From Oegoconia quadripuncta (Eukaryota; Arthropoda; Insecta; Lepidoptera; Autostichidae), in the NCBI GenBank assembly GCA_949316235.1, contig OX438743.1, forward strand, positions 20,705,771 through 20,769,770: a stretch of 64,000 nucleotides of DNA. Reading direction: 5' to 3'. The notes below the pieces were generated by a model. It was not told the origin of the DNA. It was given only the letters and a program-made list of their open reading frames with translations, and ran no database searches. Every line of letters starts with the position of its first letter. Position 1 is the stretch's first letter. The position numbers were made by a program, and so were the translations under genes. Below are positions 37,741 through 48,960 of this stretch, piece after piece.

Positions 37741-37936
37741 ATTATTATACAGGATGTTTTGGAATTCGTGTAATTCCCCGTTAACCGGTGATGACGCCAC
37801 TCTTAATTACGCACAACTTTCCCCAAGTACACATAGTCGAATTTGATCAAAAAAATTTCGATTACCCATATAAAGTAAATCATTCTGAAACCACCTTTAG
37901 TATGGAAGTCCAACAATTTTCGGCTGAATTAGGCGT
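37741..37936. repeat. Half copy of the 24997-25395 foldback MITE
   Basis: It shares GTGTAATTCCCCGTTAACCG, TGACGCCACTCTTAATTACG, then AAAGTAAATCATTCTGAAAC and CAACAATTTTCGGCTGAATT. It stops where an R1-type tail begins, consistent with an insertion and loss of the rest. Confidence 0.65.
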
Positions 37937-38115
37937 GGCTGCGGACGATTACCGAGGGGTACCCGTGGCCACGCCGTTTCGGTGCGCGCGGAGGAACACC
38001 GGGGGGGTTTTTAGTGGGTAGGACCGCTCCCGTCTGTATCCGTCCCACATATCCTCACCGCTGACCCCCGTCAGCGGCGGGTCGAACGCGTAAATGCGTT
38101 TTCCCCGCGTCAAAA
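37937..38115 (+). repeat. R1-type LINE 3' UTR fragment
   Basis: GC-rich: CCGAGGGGTACCCGTGGCC, then GGGGGGTTTTTAGTGGGTAG, then GCTGACCCCCGTCAGCGGCG, then TGCGTTTTCCCCGCGTC and an A-run at ~38112. This is the familiar 3' end of lepidopteran R1-clade elements in + orientation. Confidence 0.7.
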
Positions 38116-38503
38116 AAAAAAAAATTGTATTTCCATACTCAAGGTCAAGGTACTTCCTACAAACTACTATTACGTAATTATTATTTTGTATATTTACACT
38201 ACACTATACATATACTAATCCGACTATAATTATTTATTATTGTTCTGCTAATCTGTAGACAAGGGTTCCTGTAGAATTAGGAATCTGTAGACGTGGGACA
38301 TAACGGTCGCATGAGCTGAGTGCTAACCAATTTATGCACGCCGCAACACGTGAAAGAATTGTCGGGATCTTCTTCATAATTGTATTTCTATTTTAGTTAT
38401 AATTTACTACTTCTTTGTTTTTGTATCGTGTTGTTCTTAATAAACCTATTCTTATTCTAAAGTGAGAGACAGCGTTTCAGTATCACAATTCGTCACTGGT
38501 ACA
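38116..38503. other. Retroposon tail and unassigned DNA
   Basis: An AATAAACCTATTCTTATTCT tail near 38440 suggests a + strand retroposon 3' end. The remainder is unassigned. Confidence 0.35.
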
Positions 38504-38729
38504 AGTTCTCGAGGCGTAAGATCAGCTTTGCATTTGTGTGAGTGCACACAGATAGAGATACGGCTTGTGGCGCAGCGCGTCCCGCGCATTGTTTAAACGC
38601 GGCCTGAGGCGCGGCGTGTCCGCTGCGCGTCGCTTCCCTGCCGCGCACATGCCGCACTTCACCTCTTGTACCGCTAGCAGCTTGACGTCACTCACACAAA
38701 TGCAAAGCTGAGCTTACGCCTCGAGAACT
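38504..38729. mobile_element. MITE with 41-bp inverted ends and GC-rich core
   Basis: AGTTCTCGAGGCGTAAG followed by ATCAGCTTTGCATTTGTGTG at the left is mirrored by the right end (CACACAAATGCAAAGCTGAG, CTTACGCCTCGAGAACT). The core is rich in GCGC (GGCGCAGCGCGTCCCGCGC), unlike its surroundings. There is no coding capacity, and the target duplication is not clear. Confidence 0.7.
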
Positions 38730-38924
38730 ATAACACATATTGATGTACGCTGTAATCTTTATGTAGTTTTTGTTAATTGTGCGTAAAATTTGATTTCATT
38801 GATTGATTGATGAGTGATGACTTATAGCCATAGACTTAAATTATCATCTTCATTTTCTTGCCCTATTCCCTATTTATTTAGCAGCACGACATTTTCCTCC
38901 TCTCCTCTAAATCAAAATTAAAAT

Positions 38925-39115
38925 CAAAAAATCAAAACCAAAAATGCTTTATTTTGTAGGTACACAGGGTACACTTACAATAGTCAGATTTTAAATTTTT
39001 TAAGCTACTGCTTGTTCTAAAGGCAATTTTCCCCTGAAAAGAACAAGCAAGAAACTCGAGAGGTTTCTCTTAAAAAAAAAAGGTTTTATTATTACAAAAT
39101 TATTAATTATTGCGT
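38925..39115 (-). repeat. Retroposon 3' fragment (family T)
   Basis: Parallel to 47575-47760: AAAATGCTTTATTTTGTAGG, GTACACTTACAATAGTCAGA and AAGCTACTGCTTGTTC. On the minus strand it ends AATAAAGCATTTTTG, a 3' end. Confidence 0.55.
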
Positions 39116-39369
39116 ATGCGATATGCGTATAAATCTACTCCCGCGGTGAGGTTAGGTCACTACTGCGCGTTTGCAGGGTCGCCATATACGGGTGGACGAA
39201 AGTAAATAAAACCCCGATGACTGTTACATGATCACTCCTTTAATTAATAACCGATAAATCTATTATATGGATACACACACATGTTCAATAGTTTAACACT
39301 AGTAGGTATATTTATGTCTGTATAGACACTACAATTTTATATTATAATATTTCATTATTAATTGTGAAT

Positions 39370-39610
39370 CTATCAGCAGTAACCTTCTCATTCACTCACT
39401 TTTCGTTCATATCACCCTTCACACAATCCATCCATATTTCCGTGATCTCCCTCTTCCTTTCCAACCATCGACATCCATTATTCATAGTAACATGCATTTC
39501 ATCCCTCTTCATAACATGTCCATACCAAGTTAAACGGCTTCGTTTCAACTTTTCTGTCACGGGTGCTAATAGCCATTGACTTATTATTACTATTATTATT
39601 ACTAGTATCA
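39370..39610 (-). pseudogene. RTE-type LINE C-terminal remnant
   Basis: The minus strand reads LKRSRLTWYGHVMKRDEMHV then WLERKREITEIWMDCVKGDM, the typical W-Y-G-H-V-x-R...W-x-D-x-V-x-x-D-M end of RTE pol. It is truncated on both sides. Confidence 0.65.
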
Positions 39611-39964
39611 AAGCTTACACCCAAAACGACCGCAAGGACAAAAGTCATCTTTAATGTACAAAGCTGAATGTACAAAAAAGTAATCGTGAGACTTACCTCA
39701 TTCGCGATGTTTTTACTACTTAGCGGCCTAGATCACTTTATACCGTATCAATTTTTATTGCGTATTTTTGTCATCATTTGTAGGTAATGAAACTTATTCA
39801 TTACATGCTGCAATCTGTGTTTGTTTTTAATTTTTAATAAGTACAATTCACTCCTCTCGGAGAAGGCAAAGGGAAGTAAGCCTATACAGTCATCTCTGAT
39901 TTTATATTGTTAACATATATTTATAACATTCTCACTCAATTCTATTAATTTTTATTCCACATAC

Positions 39965-40240
39965 TACTTTTTATTTATATTCAGTGTTGGTGAAACGTCC
40001 GTACGTCACGCGAGGCTCCACAGAAAATCAGCGTTGTAGTTATTAATACAACTGCAACTCATGCTGAGTGGAGACCTTTTTGGCACCACTTTACGACACC
40101 GATTTGTAATCTATCTTATCATTTTTAGCTGTATATTAAGTATGTTATTGTTATTTTTTTTTCTCTCTGTTTTTGTATAACTAATGTGTCGTCCAGTGTG
40201 TCAAATAAACGCTTTCTATTCTATTCTATTCTATTCTAAT
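39965..40240 (+). repeat. Retroposon with TTCTA tail
   Basis: ACGTCCGTACGTCACGCGAG, then GAGTGGAGACCTTTTTGGCA, then AATAAACGCTTTC and a (TATTC)n tail at 40217-40240. The orientation is +. Probably a LINE 3' UTR. Confidence 0.6.
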
Positions 40241-40589
40241 GGTACTTACCTACTTCCGAGAATTCCAAGAGAGAGTCCCAAAATAAATTTCTTTGAATCG
40301 TTTTCTACGTAATAATTACAAGGCGCGATCCCGACTGCGTACCGCGTATTTTTTTAATATTAGAAATATTTTTCTATCGCTCATGTAGGGGAAAATTCTA
40401 GCAAATAGTATGACATTGACAAAATGTCGCGTATATTGAGTAATGATGATTGAATGGGGTTCTTAAAAGACGCGTCTCTTCGGTTCTACAAGATAATGAA
40501 AACGGATTTTGTAATTTTCAAAAAAGGTCAAAATAAAAAGCTGGTAATAATTTATAATAATATAAAAAAAAAAACAAGACGTAACAACA

Positions 40590-40753
40590 CCGTTGACTTA
40601 AGCGGTGGATGCGCTTGTTGTCAGAGATAAGATAGCCAGTCCCCCAAATAAGATGGGGTTTCCGGGACAGTACGCTACCACTTTCGGCCTCATCTTCACT
40701 TAACATCAGGTGTGATTGACGTCAAGTGCTAACCCGTTGTGCAGAAAAAAAAA
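40590..40753 (+). repeat. SINE family S1, 3' fragment
   Basis: It contains AGAGATAAGATAGCCAGTCC, TTCACTTAACATCAGGTGTG and GTGCAGAAAAAAAAA. Confidence 0.65.
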
Positions 40754-40837
40754 ATGCGCGCTGCCCAGTACTCTCAAGTTGCTCAGGAGACTTGCCATCT
40801 TATACCCTAACAGACGGAATATATAACGGAATGTTAT

Positions 40838-41015
40838 CAACATTGTTGCTTGGCGACAGATTTAGATAAGACGGTGATAGCTCGCCTGACGCATATTCAA
40901 AAATGTACCACCAATCACTTTGAGTAGCTACTAAACATGTATCTCGCTGAGCATCGAACCCGTGAACTCCATTTTGTAAACCTTATGTTGTTTACATTAT
41001 GCCGCAGAGGAGGTT
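40838..41015 (-). repeat. SINE family S1, 5' half, degenerate
   Basis: The minus strand begins with a mutated head (AACCTCCTCTGCGGCATAATG), B-box-like GGTTCGATGCTC, then the first half of the body. Confidence 0.6.
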
Positions 41016-41252
41016 TGTATGTATATGTTTTGTAAGCTATAAACATTCAGGGTTACAACAAAGATAAAAAGATGGACTCACAAGAAAGGTACCAGCATGA
41101 TTATAGTCCCGAGTCAAGTGCGATCTCGGGAAATGTTGCCACGTTCCAACGCGGCAAGCAACGATATGAGAAGCCGGTTGTAGCATTAATTTAAACTAAA
41201 GTTACACTTTTATCATTAGGATCAGGTGTGGTTTATTATTCATCAATGGGCG

Positions 41253-41585
41253 TTAACCACCTCCGTGACTCAATGTAAACAACATTGGGTTTACGCTTCG
41301 GAGGTCACGGGTTCGATCCCCAGCGGGGTACATGTTTAGTACTCGGTTTGGTTGGTGGAAATTTCAAATGTCCGCCTGGCTTAGCTATCACTGTCTAATC
41401 TAAATCTGGTGCCGAGCAGCAATGTTAATAGCATTGTTGTGTTCCGGTTGTCAGAGATAAGATATCCAGTCCCCCAAATGTGTTGAGGTTTCCTGGTCAG
41501 TACGCTTCCACCTTCGACCTCATTTTCACTTAACATCAGATGTGATTGAGGTCAATTACCAAACTGTTTTGTGCATAAAAAAAAT
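41253..41585 (+). mobile_element. tRNA-headed SINE (family S1), full-length
   Basis: Head ACCACCTCCGTGACTCAATG, B box GGTTCGATCCCCAGCGGGG, body through CGGTTGTCAGAGATAAGATA and TTCACTTAACATCAGATGTG, end GTGCATAAAAAAAA. It is one of the two best copies. Confidence 0.8.
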
Positions 41586-42299
41586 TAAGTCCACTACTCC
41601 ACGTATACCTTACATCTCTTGCCATTGGAGAATCTGACCTTATTGAGACCCTAGATAAAAGCGATATTAGGTTTATTTTATCATTGCCGACCTAATAAAA
41701 TAAATCGTCCTACAGTTGCTGCCCCATGCCTGACACTTGGATACTTTTCAGACGGACATACACCGCGGTGATCCATGAGTTGACATATTTCGTCCAGAAC
41801 ACTAAAATGAGCAGGTATAGAAATACACTTAATGCCCCTCGAAGCACAAGATAGATCGATAAAAATACATACTACCAAAATAAAAGAACACAAACAATAT
41901 ACCCTGTGTAATTAAATAACAACACAATAAATAAATGACAGCATAATTCACTGACGTAAATCAAACCAGATTTTCCAGGGATGGGCTGTACCTACTGTGC
42001 ACTGAAAGGGCTCTGACTCCGTATATACTGCAGTACAGACAGTGGCCCATACCAAGGCGCTGATTATTCTGCCAGTACCGCTTACTGAAAAACGCACGCA
42101 ACATTTCTGTAGCGAAATCAATAAAATTATTATACCATTAATATTATTTTATTTATTTTTTTATTTTAAGAACACAAACAGTCAAAGCATAATACAAGAA
42201 ACATATTGGTAAAATAACAATTCTTTGACAAACAGTGTCCACAGATAAAATTTTTCAGAAAACATATTCATTTAACACCACCAGAACTATAACACTGTT
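41586..42299. other. Nothing firmly recognised
   Basis: A 70-codon minus open frame at 41681-41893 (CISIPAHFSVLDEICQLMDH) has no assigned family. The rest is AT-rich. Confidence 0.35.
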
Positions 42300-42400
42300 A
42301 TGAAAATGCCACACCCATCCCAGAATTTACTGCACCAGATATTGCTTAACTTCGCTAATCGAAAACTAATAGCGAATGCGACTGAAATACGAGTGCTAAT
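42300..42400 (-). repeat. 5S-rRNA-like SINE fragment
   Basis: The minus strand reads CGCATTCGCTATTAGTTTTC and GAAGTTAAGCAATATCTGG, the 5S-like head. Confidence 0.6.
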
Positions 42401-42794
42401 ATGAACTTACCTAACTCATCTTAACGGATGGTTAATCACAGTTTAACAAAATCATGCAATTGACTACAACACTAGCGACAGTGATACACCACAATGTCTT
42501 TTCCTCCAGCCGCGACAGGAATAGCTTCCTGGTAGTGAATCCTTCGTAGGAAATACTTAGAGGGTAGGGGGGTTCTAATTGCGTCCTTCACCTGCCGTGT
42601 AATTACTAGGGGTAGGGGGAAGGGATTATGTTGGGTGCCAGAGATAATAACTTGGTGAATTTATGCATCAGCTCCGGTGAAATTTTAGTGCTTCCATTTC
42701 GAGCTACGTGTATTCGTTATTGTATTTTAATATTATACAGCAGAAAATTTTATATCAGCATATTTTTGCGACAATAATGCTATAAGTTACATGC
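42401..42794. other. Nothing recognised
   Basis: It contains a G-rich patch (GAGGGTAGGGGGGTTC) near 42560 and no gene. Confidence 0.35.
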
Positions 42795-42915
42795 AGCAAA
42801 TAAAAGAGAAGTTGAACGTCGTGTCGTATCAGGAGGTAAAGAGGAAGGCGGAGAGCAGAGAGATATGGAAAAATCTCCACCGACAAGAGCATGGCTCTTA
42901 AATCAGATGATGATG
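42795..42915 (+). pseudogene. LINE C-terminal remnant
   Basis: It reads REVERRVVSGG then HRQEHGS. It is the VNVVSYQEVK family of 1045-1225, with a TGATGATGATAATG end typical of RTE tails. Confidence 0.5.
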
Positions 42916-43082
42916 ATAATGCTGCAAAAGATGAAAAGTGGTGTACAGTTGCGTGCCATTTATACAGGCACAAATGCAGTGTCCTTTACGTAAGTTTTTC
43001 CTTAAATGCATTGTCAAGATAGCTGATTCACAGGTACTGTTGTGAACAAAAATATTTTAAAACTGTTGCGAGGATTTATTTA

Positions 43083-43331
43083 ACCGGTTTATAAAAGTTT
43101 CTGCGAATCTAAGAAATGATTATGGGAAGCACATGAAAAGAGCTCTGTTAATTTTTTTTTGTTATGTGATTTAGTCCAGAATTTAAATAAAAATTAATCA
43201 TGTGACACCTTAAAATAATATTCCATTTTCCAAATGAAAAACACATTTGGATATAGCTTTGAAAATCGCAGGAATTGGTACATTTATGATTAACGAAAAA
43301 AAAAACTCCAATTTCACAGGTAAAGACCCAA
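43083..43331. mobile_element. Truncated MITE (family M1)
   Basis: It matches one half of 44817-45245 (ATAAAAGTTTCTGCGAATCT, GGAAGCACATGAAAAGAGCT) up to the terminal GGTAAAGACCCAA at 43331. Confidence 0.65.
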
Positions 43332-43590
43332 TATTTAGATATTAGAAAAGTGGTACAAGTGGGAATGGGATAGATAAATGCGATATATTCGATGTATTAG
43401 AAATAAAACAACAATTTCAAATAGAAAATAAAAACATTTTAATGGATCCGCAAAAGGAAAATTTTAATAACATTACTTAATACTACAAATGTCGCTAAAT
43501 AGTTCTCAATAATATTGAAAATAACACACTATCATAGTGTTTATGATACTAAGTTTAAATAAATAAATGCAAGAGCAAACAATCTTTATC
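43332..43590. repeat. Repeat flanking the MITE, inverse of 11560-11806
   Basis: Same block in reverse complement, including CTATCATAGTGTTTATGATA. The shared MITE/repeat junction shows that the two loci share ancestry. Confidence 0.6.
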
Positions 43591-44149
43591 CCAATAGTAT
43601 ATTTATTGCAGAACTTATTAATTAATAGAGATATTAAACAATTCCTATCTACAACTCTTTATTATCCGCGACACCTCGCATTATTGTTTGCCGGCACAAC
43701 GTTTTACCCGAGTCTACAATGTAATCCCCTAGTAGAAAGGCTTGTTAGTGTAGATCCTTATTACTGCAATGGCTTTGTTGGTGCGGGTATTACTCCCCGG
43801 ACTACTTGACTGGACACTGAAATAGAGATGTCCGTTGCACTTACATCCGCGTATTATTTTAGAATAGGTATTCATGCTTGTCGCTAAGCAACAATTCTCA
43901 GCATCATTATGTATGACCAATCAAGCAAGACATTTAGAACTTTGAACTTCGCTTCAAATACAATAGCTCTTTGAAGTCAAGCAACCTCACACTATGATTA
44001 TGGATCAAAACGTTAAATAATCATATTATTAAATGACAGTTTTCTGTCAAGATTGAGTATAAATGTTTACATAAGCAGATTTTTTTTATACATAACCATA
44101 ATCATGATAATCATAATCATTTATTGTTTTCCATGGTTATATAGGTCTT
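43591..44149. other. Nothing recognised
   Basis: Short open frames without motifs. Confidence 0.35.
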
Positions 44150-44300
44150 AATTTAAAAAATGTGTACAGTACAACGGGTTGGTCGTTGATTTCAATCACA
44201 CCTGATGTTAAGTGAAGATGAGGTCGAAGGTGGAAGGGTACTGACCCAGAAACCCTAACACATTTGGGAGGACTGGCTATCTTATCTCTGACAACCAGAA
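44150..44300 (-). repeat. SINE family S1, 3' fragment
   Basis: Reverse-strand tail with CACACCTGATGTTAAGTGAA and GGAGGACTGGCTATCTTATC. Confidence 0.65.
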
Positions 44301-44816
44301 GGCCAGAAAATTTGAAATAGGAAGGAATATAAAGATATTTAATTTTAATTTAAACATCTATCATTTGTGATGTTATTAGGATAGTATCGTAACAACTAGC
44401 ATTTAGATCCTAACTATTTATAGATGAATAAGGTAAAGGTAAGTTCTCAACAAAAAAAACGCGTTTCGTACATTTTACAATTAGTTAAAGTATGTTTTGT
44501 CTCTGTCATTCATGAGGAAATGTTGCATTGAAAGAAAGTGGTAAAACAATACTTTAACTAAAACAGGCTTCTAAAGCGTTTGTAAATTTTTATGAATATG
44601 AGGGTCAGTTTACATCTTTCACTATAATTCACTTCCTTATAACCTGACGGACGACAGAATAGTCAACGGTAACTCTAGCAGCAGTAACTACTCGCTTTAG
44701 GGATTAGAATTCCATCTCTTGAGAAAACAAGTAGCTCAGGTAAGGATTATACCATGATAAAGTGGATCAACTATGTAATTAAAGCTGCCTTGAATTTTGT
44801 GTACTAGATTATTATA
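44301..44816. other. Nothing recognised
   Basis: AT-rich, no supported feature. Confidence 0.35.
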
Positions 44817-45245
44817 TTAGGTCCTTACCTATGAAATTGGCGTTTTGTATGAAGAATTTCATTAAGACTGTTTTCTCCATACAAACATTTTTGATTTTTT
44901 TTTTGAGAACGGCAAATCCAAATTTAGCTAAACTTTGTGTGTATTATCGGATAACATTAAGTTAAGTGTAGGCAGCGTTAATTTTTAAAAGTAACCGCTT
45001 TATAAAAGTTTCAGCGAATCTAAGAAATGATTATGGGAAGCACATGAAAAGAGCTCTGTTCAAATTTTTTTTATTATGTAATTTTATTAAGCCCAGAAAT
45101 TAAAAAAATATTTCATGTGAAACCTTGAAATAATATTCCATTTTCCAAATAAAAAACAAATTTGGATATAGCTTTGAAAATCGCATTAATTGGTACATAT
45201 GATTAACGAAGAAGAAAAACTCCAATTTCATAAGTAAAGACCCAA
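44817..45245. mobile_element. Tc1/mariner-type MITE (family M1), full-length
   Basis: 429 bp with ends TTAGGTCCTTACCTATGAAA and (reverse complement) TTGGGTCTTTACTTATGAAA, flanked by TA at 44815-44816 and 45246-45247. It is a reverse-orientation relative of 11807-12228. Confidence 0.75.
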
Positions 45246-45440
45246 TACAATGGTGGCCGTACGTTTTATTGAAAAGGACTAACCCGTCTCTTCCGTTATA
45301 TGTTACGGGAATAATCTTACACAATATTCATTTATCAATAACGTTAGGTTTTAATTTGCTAACACTAAACACATTTTAAAATTCCATTTGTCCCGCGACC
45401 AAATTCTCAAATAATGCACGAAAATTCAAATTATCATTTA

Positions 45441-45790
45441 GTAAAGAAAATCACTCGTGCACTCGTGGCGAGCCGCATTCGCTATTCGTTTGCGGTTAGC
45501 GAAGTTAAGCAATATCTGGCGCGATCACTCCTTGGATGGGTGAACACCAGTGACATTTTAATACGAGTGTTTCCATGCTTCGGATGGCACGCTAAATAGT
45601 CGGTCCTGGTTGTTTTCATTGAAGGCAGTCGTTAAACCAAGTCGGACTACAGAGGGGGCTTAAAAACACTGACTGTCAGATGGTCACTATTCTGACAGAA
45701 ATCCACTGGGTCCGCATGGTGGATTAAGGTTCATACCCTGCTCGCTATGAGTGCGGACTGTGCCCCAATAGTGGAGACGTGTAAGGGCTG
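45441..45790 (+). mobile_element. 5S-rRNA-derived SINE, best copy
   Basis: The head carries GCGAAGTTAAGCAATATCTG, GCGCGATCACTCCTTGGATG and GGTGAACACC, matching the internal promoter side of 5S rRNA (A box and C box region). A non-rRNA body follows: ACGAGTGTTTCCATGCTTCG, TTAAAAACACTGACTGTCAG, GACTGTGCCCCAATAGTGGA. Four other degenerate copies in the window share head plus body, so this is a retroposon family and not a 5S gene. Confidence 0.75.
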
Positions 45791-45984
45791 TTGATAAAGA
45801 AAATGAAGCCGATGCGTAATGCAGCTTTTATGAGTACTGTCAGGACATGAAATTTTGATTCCCATAGTTTCTTTAGCCTTCCACGATATTGTTAACACAA
45901 TAGATCTTGTGAGTTATGGGTATACTTTTAGCTGCAGCTGATTGTACCTATTTAGAACATTTCCATTTTTTTTTGTTTTTTTTT

Positions 45985-46200
45985 TATATGAGAGGGCGGC
46001 AAACGAGCATGCGGGTCACCTGATGAAAAGCAATCACCGCCGCCCATGGACACCCGCACCACCAAAAGGGTCACAGTTGCGTTGCCGGCCTTTGAGGAAG
46101 GTGTAGGCTCGTTTCTTGAAGGTTCCAATGTCGTACTCGTTCGGGAATACCGCTGCCGGAAGTCCGTTCCACAGGGTGGTCGTCCGTGCTAAGAAGTTCC
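45985..46200 (-). pseudogene. LINE family L1 RT C-terminal fragment
   Basis: The minus strand contains [19 protein letters not shown], then [12 protein letters not shown] and the 3' UTR block, ending in a T-rich run at 45965-45988 (poly(A) on the coding strand). Confidence 0.7.
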
Positions 46201-46344
46201 ATTCTTACATTGAACAAAATTTTCATAGGTGTTCAAATATTTTTCTTTTGATTTTGGCGGAATCAAGTTTTCTTATACGGCTCTTCCCGTCTTTTGAATT
46301 TCAAGTGGCGTCAAAGTAGACATTACACTCACTCACTTTCTTCG

Positions 46345-46510
46345 CTTGAAAGATTGAAGGAAAGAGAGGAAGGGGAAGACCTAGGCGTAATTACTTTGAC
46401 CAAGTGAAAGAAAAGGTGAATGTCGTGTCGTACCAAGAGGTTAAAACGAGGGCGGAAAGTAGAGAGACATGGTCGTTACTCCACCGATAAGAGCATAGCT
46501 CTTAAATTGA
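46345..46510 (+). pseudogene. LINE C-terminal remnant
   Basis: Reads GRGRPRRNYFDQVKEKVNVV then SYQEVKTRAESRETW, the cleanest copy of the family at 1045-1225. Confidence 0.65.
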
Positions 46511-46737
46511 AAAGAGAGATTAATTACCAAGATATTACCTGTGTTGCAACTAATTAGCAGCTCAAAATACATGCATATTCATAGGCTAAACTAAGTTGTA
46601 AATCCACAGGTCCTCAACAAGCGTATACGAACACCGAATGCCACAACAAAGGAAAGCAGCGTTTGCTTTAAACGCTGATATTGAAAAGCAGATAAACATG
46701 TGCCAGCATGTTGATACATCAGGCAGATTATGTTACG

Positions 46738-46940
46738 ACTAGCTTTCCGCCCGCGACTTCGTTCGCGTGGAAGATTTTAATCGTCTATTTTGTTTTTTAT
46801 TTTTAATGCTCTATGTATCTAAGTAACATATTTTATAAATGTTTACATGTATGTATGGCTATCACATATGTAAGCTACGTAGTGTATATGTAGCGTTCGA
46901 TCCTGCTGAGCGCTTTATTAGACCACTATTATTTTATTAA
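46738..46940 (+). repeat. Family H repeat, first part
   Basis: Begins ACTAGCTTTCCGCCCGCGAC. The continuation after the SINE at 46941-47250 is at 47385-47580, so the SINE probably inserted within it. Confidence 0.55.
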
Positions 46941-47250
46941 CGACCTGTTTGGTGTAGTGGCACAGATTACTAATAAGTTACTAAAGTAAGTAGTGGTTAG
47001 AAACTCTGCTGCTCGCTCAAAAGGTCGCGGGTTCGAATCCCGCTAGGGACATATGTTTGTATGATGAATACAGACATGTGTTCCCGAGTTATGGATGTTT
47101 TTCATTTATATATGTATTTATTTACAAGAAAAAATGAATGTGTGTAGTTTATCAACCATCTGGTATCCATAATACAAGCCTAGTTGCTTAGTGTGGAACT
47201 AGAGGGCGCTATGTGTATGTGCAAAGATATTTATTTATTTATTATTTATT
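46941..47250 (+). mobile_element. tRNA-headed SINE (family S3)
   Basis: A box CTGTTTGGTGTAGTGGCAC, an unusually long spacer, and B box GGTTCGAATCCCGCTAGGG. The body has ATGATGAATACAGACATGTG and GTGGAACTAGAGGGCGCT, with an ATTTATTTATTATTTATTAT tail. It is related to S2 but distinct in the head and body. Confidence 0.75.
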
Positions 47251-47384
47251 ATTATAATGTCTACAATAGGTATATATGTAAGAACCTGTCATTAGCCGTC
47301 AGGTATAATTTTCCATTGTTATTTGTGATTTAACATGGCTGTTGGTTTTCCTTAATATAAATAAATATATAAATAAAATAAATA

Positions 47385-47580
47385 AAACCGGTTCAGCAAA
47401 AAATATTGCCTATATGTTGATCCAGGACCTAATCAGTCTATTTTTATTTTATTTTATTTTATTTTATTCTACCAATCAAATATCATCCAAATCCGTCCAG
47501 CCGTTTGGGCGTGAAGAGGTAACAAACATACATACAGACATACACACACACAAACATTCACAAATATTAGTTGGCATGTC
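47385..47580 (+). repeat. Family H repeat, second part
   Basis: TCATCCAAATCCGTCCAGCC, then GAAGAGGTAACAAACATACA and a terminal AATATTAGTTGG. A TTTTATTTTATTTTATTTTA stretch precedes it. Confidence 0.6.
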
Positions 47581-47760
47581 AAAATCAAAGTCAAAAATGC
47601 TTTATTTTCTTGGTACACAGAGTACACTTAAAATAGTCAATTTTACATTTTTTAAGCTACTGTTTATTCAAGATGCAATTTTCCCCTGAGAAGAACAAGC
47701 ATGAAACTCGACGGGTTGCTCTTTTAAAATCGGGCTTTGATTTTACATAAAAGTTTTTAT
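47575..47760 (-). repeat. Retroposon 3' fragment (family T)
   Basis: Copy of 38925-39115: AAAAATGCTTTATTTTCTTG, GTACACTTAAAATAGTCAAT. Confidence 0.55.
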
Positions 47761-48104
47761 ATTACAAAAGGGTTTTATATTTCATTATTAATTGTGATGC
47801 TGCATGCTGATAGATAACATATGGTATACAGTGTGAATTTTTCAAGTGGGTGTGCATGGCCAAATCAGAAAATATGAGAAATAGCGAAAAGTACTCAAAA
47901 GAGTCTCGGATTTTGATGATAACTAAATATGCATCACTGATTTTTTGAAAAAAAAAAAAAAAAATCCCCCTGTATTATTGCACCATTCGATAGTATAGCT
48001 AATAAGGAACGAATTCTGGGAAGCTTAAGGAAAGAGCTCGCATATAACAAAATACTTTTTTATTTTTCTTACGTTACCTACCTATTAAAATTGTTTAAAT
48101 TATT

Positions 48105-48430
48105 ATTATTTTTTATCCACAACGGGTTAGCACATGACCTCAATCACACCTGATGTTAAGTGAAGATGAGGCCGAAAGTGGTAGCATACTGACCCGGAAA
48201 CCTCATCTTATTTGGGGGACTGGCTATCTTATTTCTGACAACCGGAACGCAACAATGCTATTGACACTGCTGTTTGGCGGAAGATTTAGAGGTGGTAGCT
48301 AGTCAGGCGGACATTTAATATACCACCAACCAAACCGAGTACTAAATATGTACCCCGCTATGGATCGAACCCGCGACCTTCGAAACGTAAAGCCAATATT
48401 GTTTACATTGAGCTACGGAGGCGGTTATTT
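48105..48430 (-). mobile_element. tRNA-headed SINE (family S1)
   Basis: Minus-strand full-length copy. The head end at 48424 (ACCGCCTCCGTAGCTCAATG), B box GGTTCGATCCATA, complete body, and a tail at 48110-48120. Confidence 0.75.
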
Positions 48431-48514
48431 TATTAAGGCCATTATTCTCGATATATAGATGGATTCGACTTTTCATGAACTATACTGCATTCAGCATTGC
48501 AATAATACGGTAAA

Positions 48515-48605
48515 AGTGATTACCAAAATACCAAATTTCATCCAAATCCATTTTGCCGTGATTGAGCAATAAACAAACATCCGAACTTTCACACGTTCTT
48601 TTCAA
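48515..48605 (+). repeat. Family H repeat, 3' fragment
   Basis: ACCAAATTTCATCCAAATCC, then TGCCGTGATTGAGCAATAAA. Confidence 0.55.
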
Positions 48606-48754
48606 ATGAATGTGGATGGCCACGTGGATGGTAAACGAGGGGAAATGGTTTTTAAGCATGTTTATTGAAAATAGGTTAAGATGTTTCGAAGATTAGCTTT
48701 ATGTCAAGGATATTTATTATAAAAAAAAAAAAAAAATTATAAATTTATAGATAG

Positions 48755-48960
48755 AAACTTCTTACCACGTACAACCACCCTGTGGTACGGCGGTATTCCC
48801 GAACGAGTACGACATTGGAACCTTCAAGAAACGAGCCTACACCTTCCTCAAAGGCCGGCAACGCATCTATGACCCTTTTGGTGTTGCGTGTCCATGGGCG
48901 GCGGTGATTGCTTACCATCAGGTGACCCGCATGCTCGTTTACCGCCCTCTCATATTAAAA
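48755..48960 (+). pseudogene. LINE family L1 RT C-terminal fragment
   Basis: The + strand contains the stretch of codons for [20 protein letters not shown] with the 3' UTR block GGCGGTGATTGCTTACCATC and an A-rich end. It is the only forward copy in the window. Confidence 0.7.

Noticed and set aside
45441..45560. True 5S rRNA gene
   Set aside because: Only the internal 5S region is present, the 5' and 3' ends are replaced, and the element recurs with a non-5S body.
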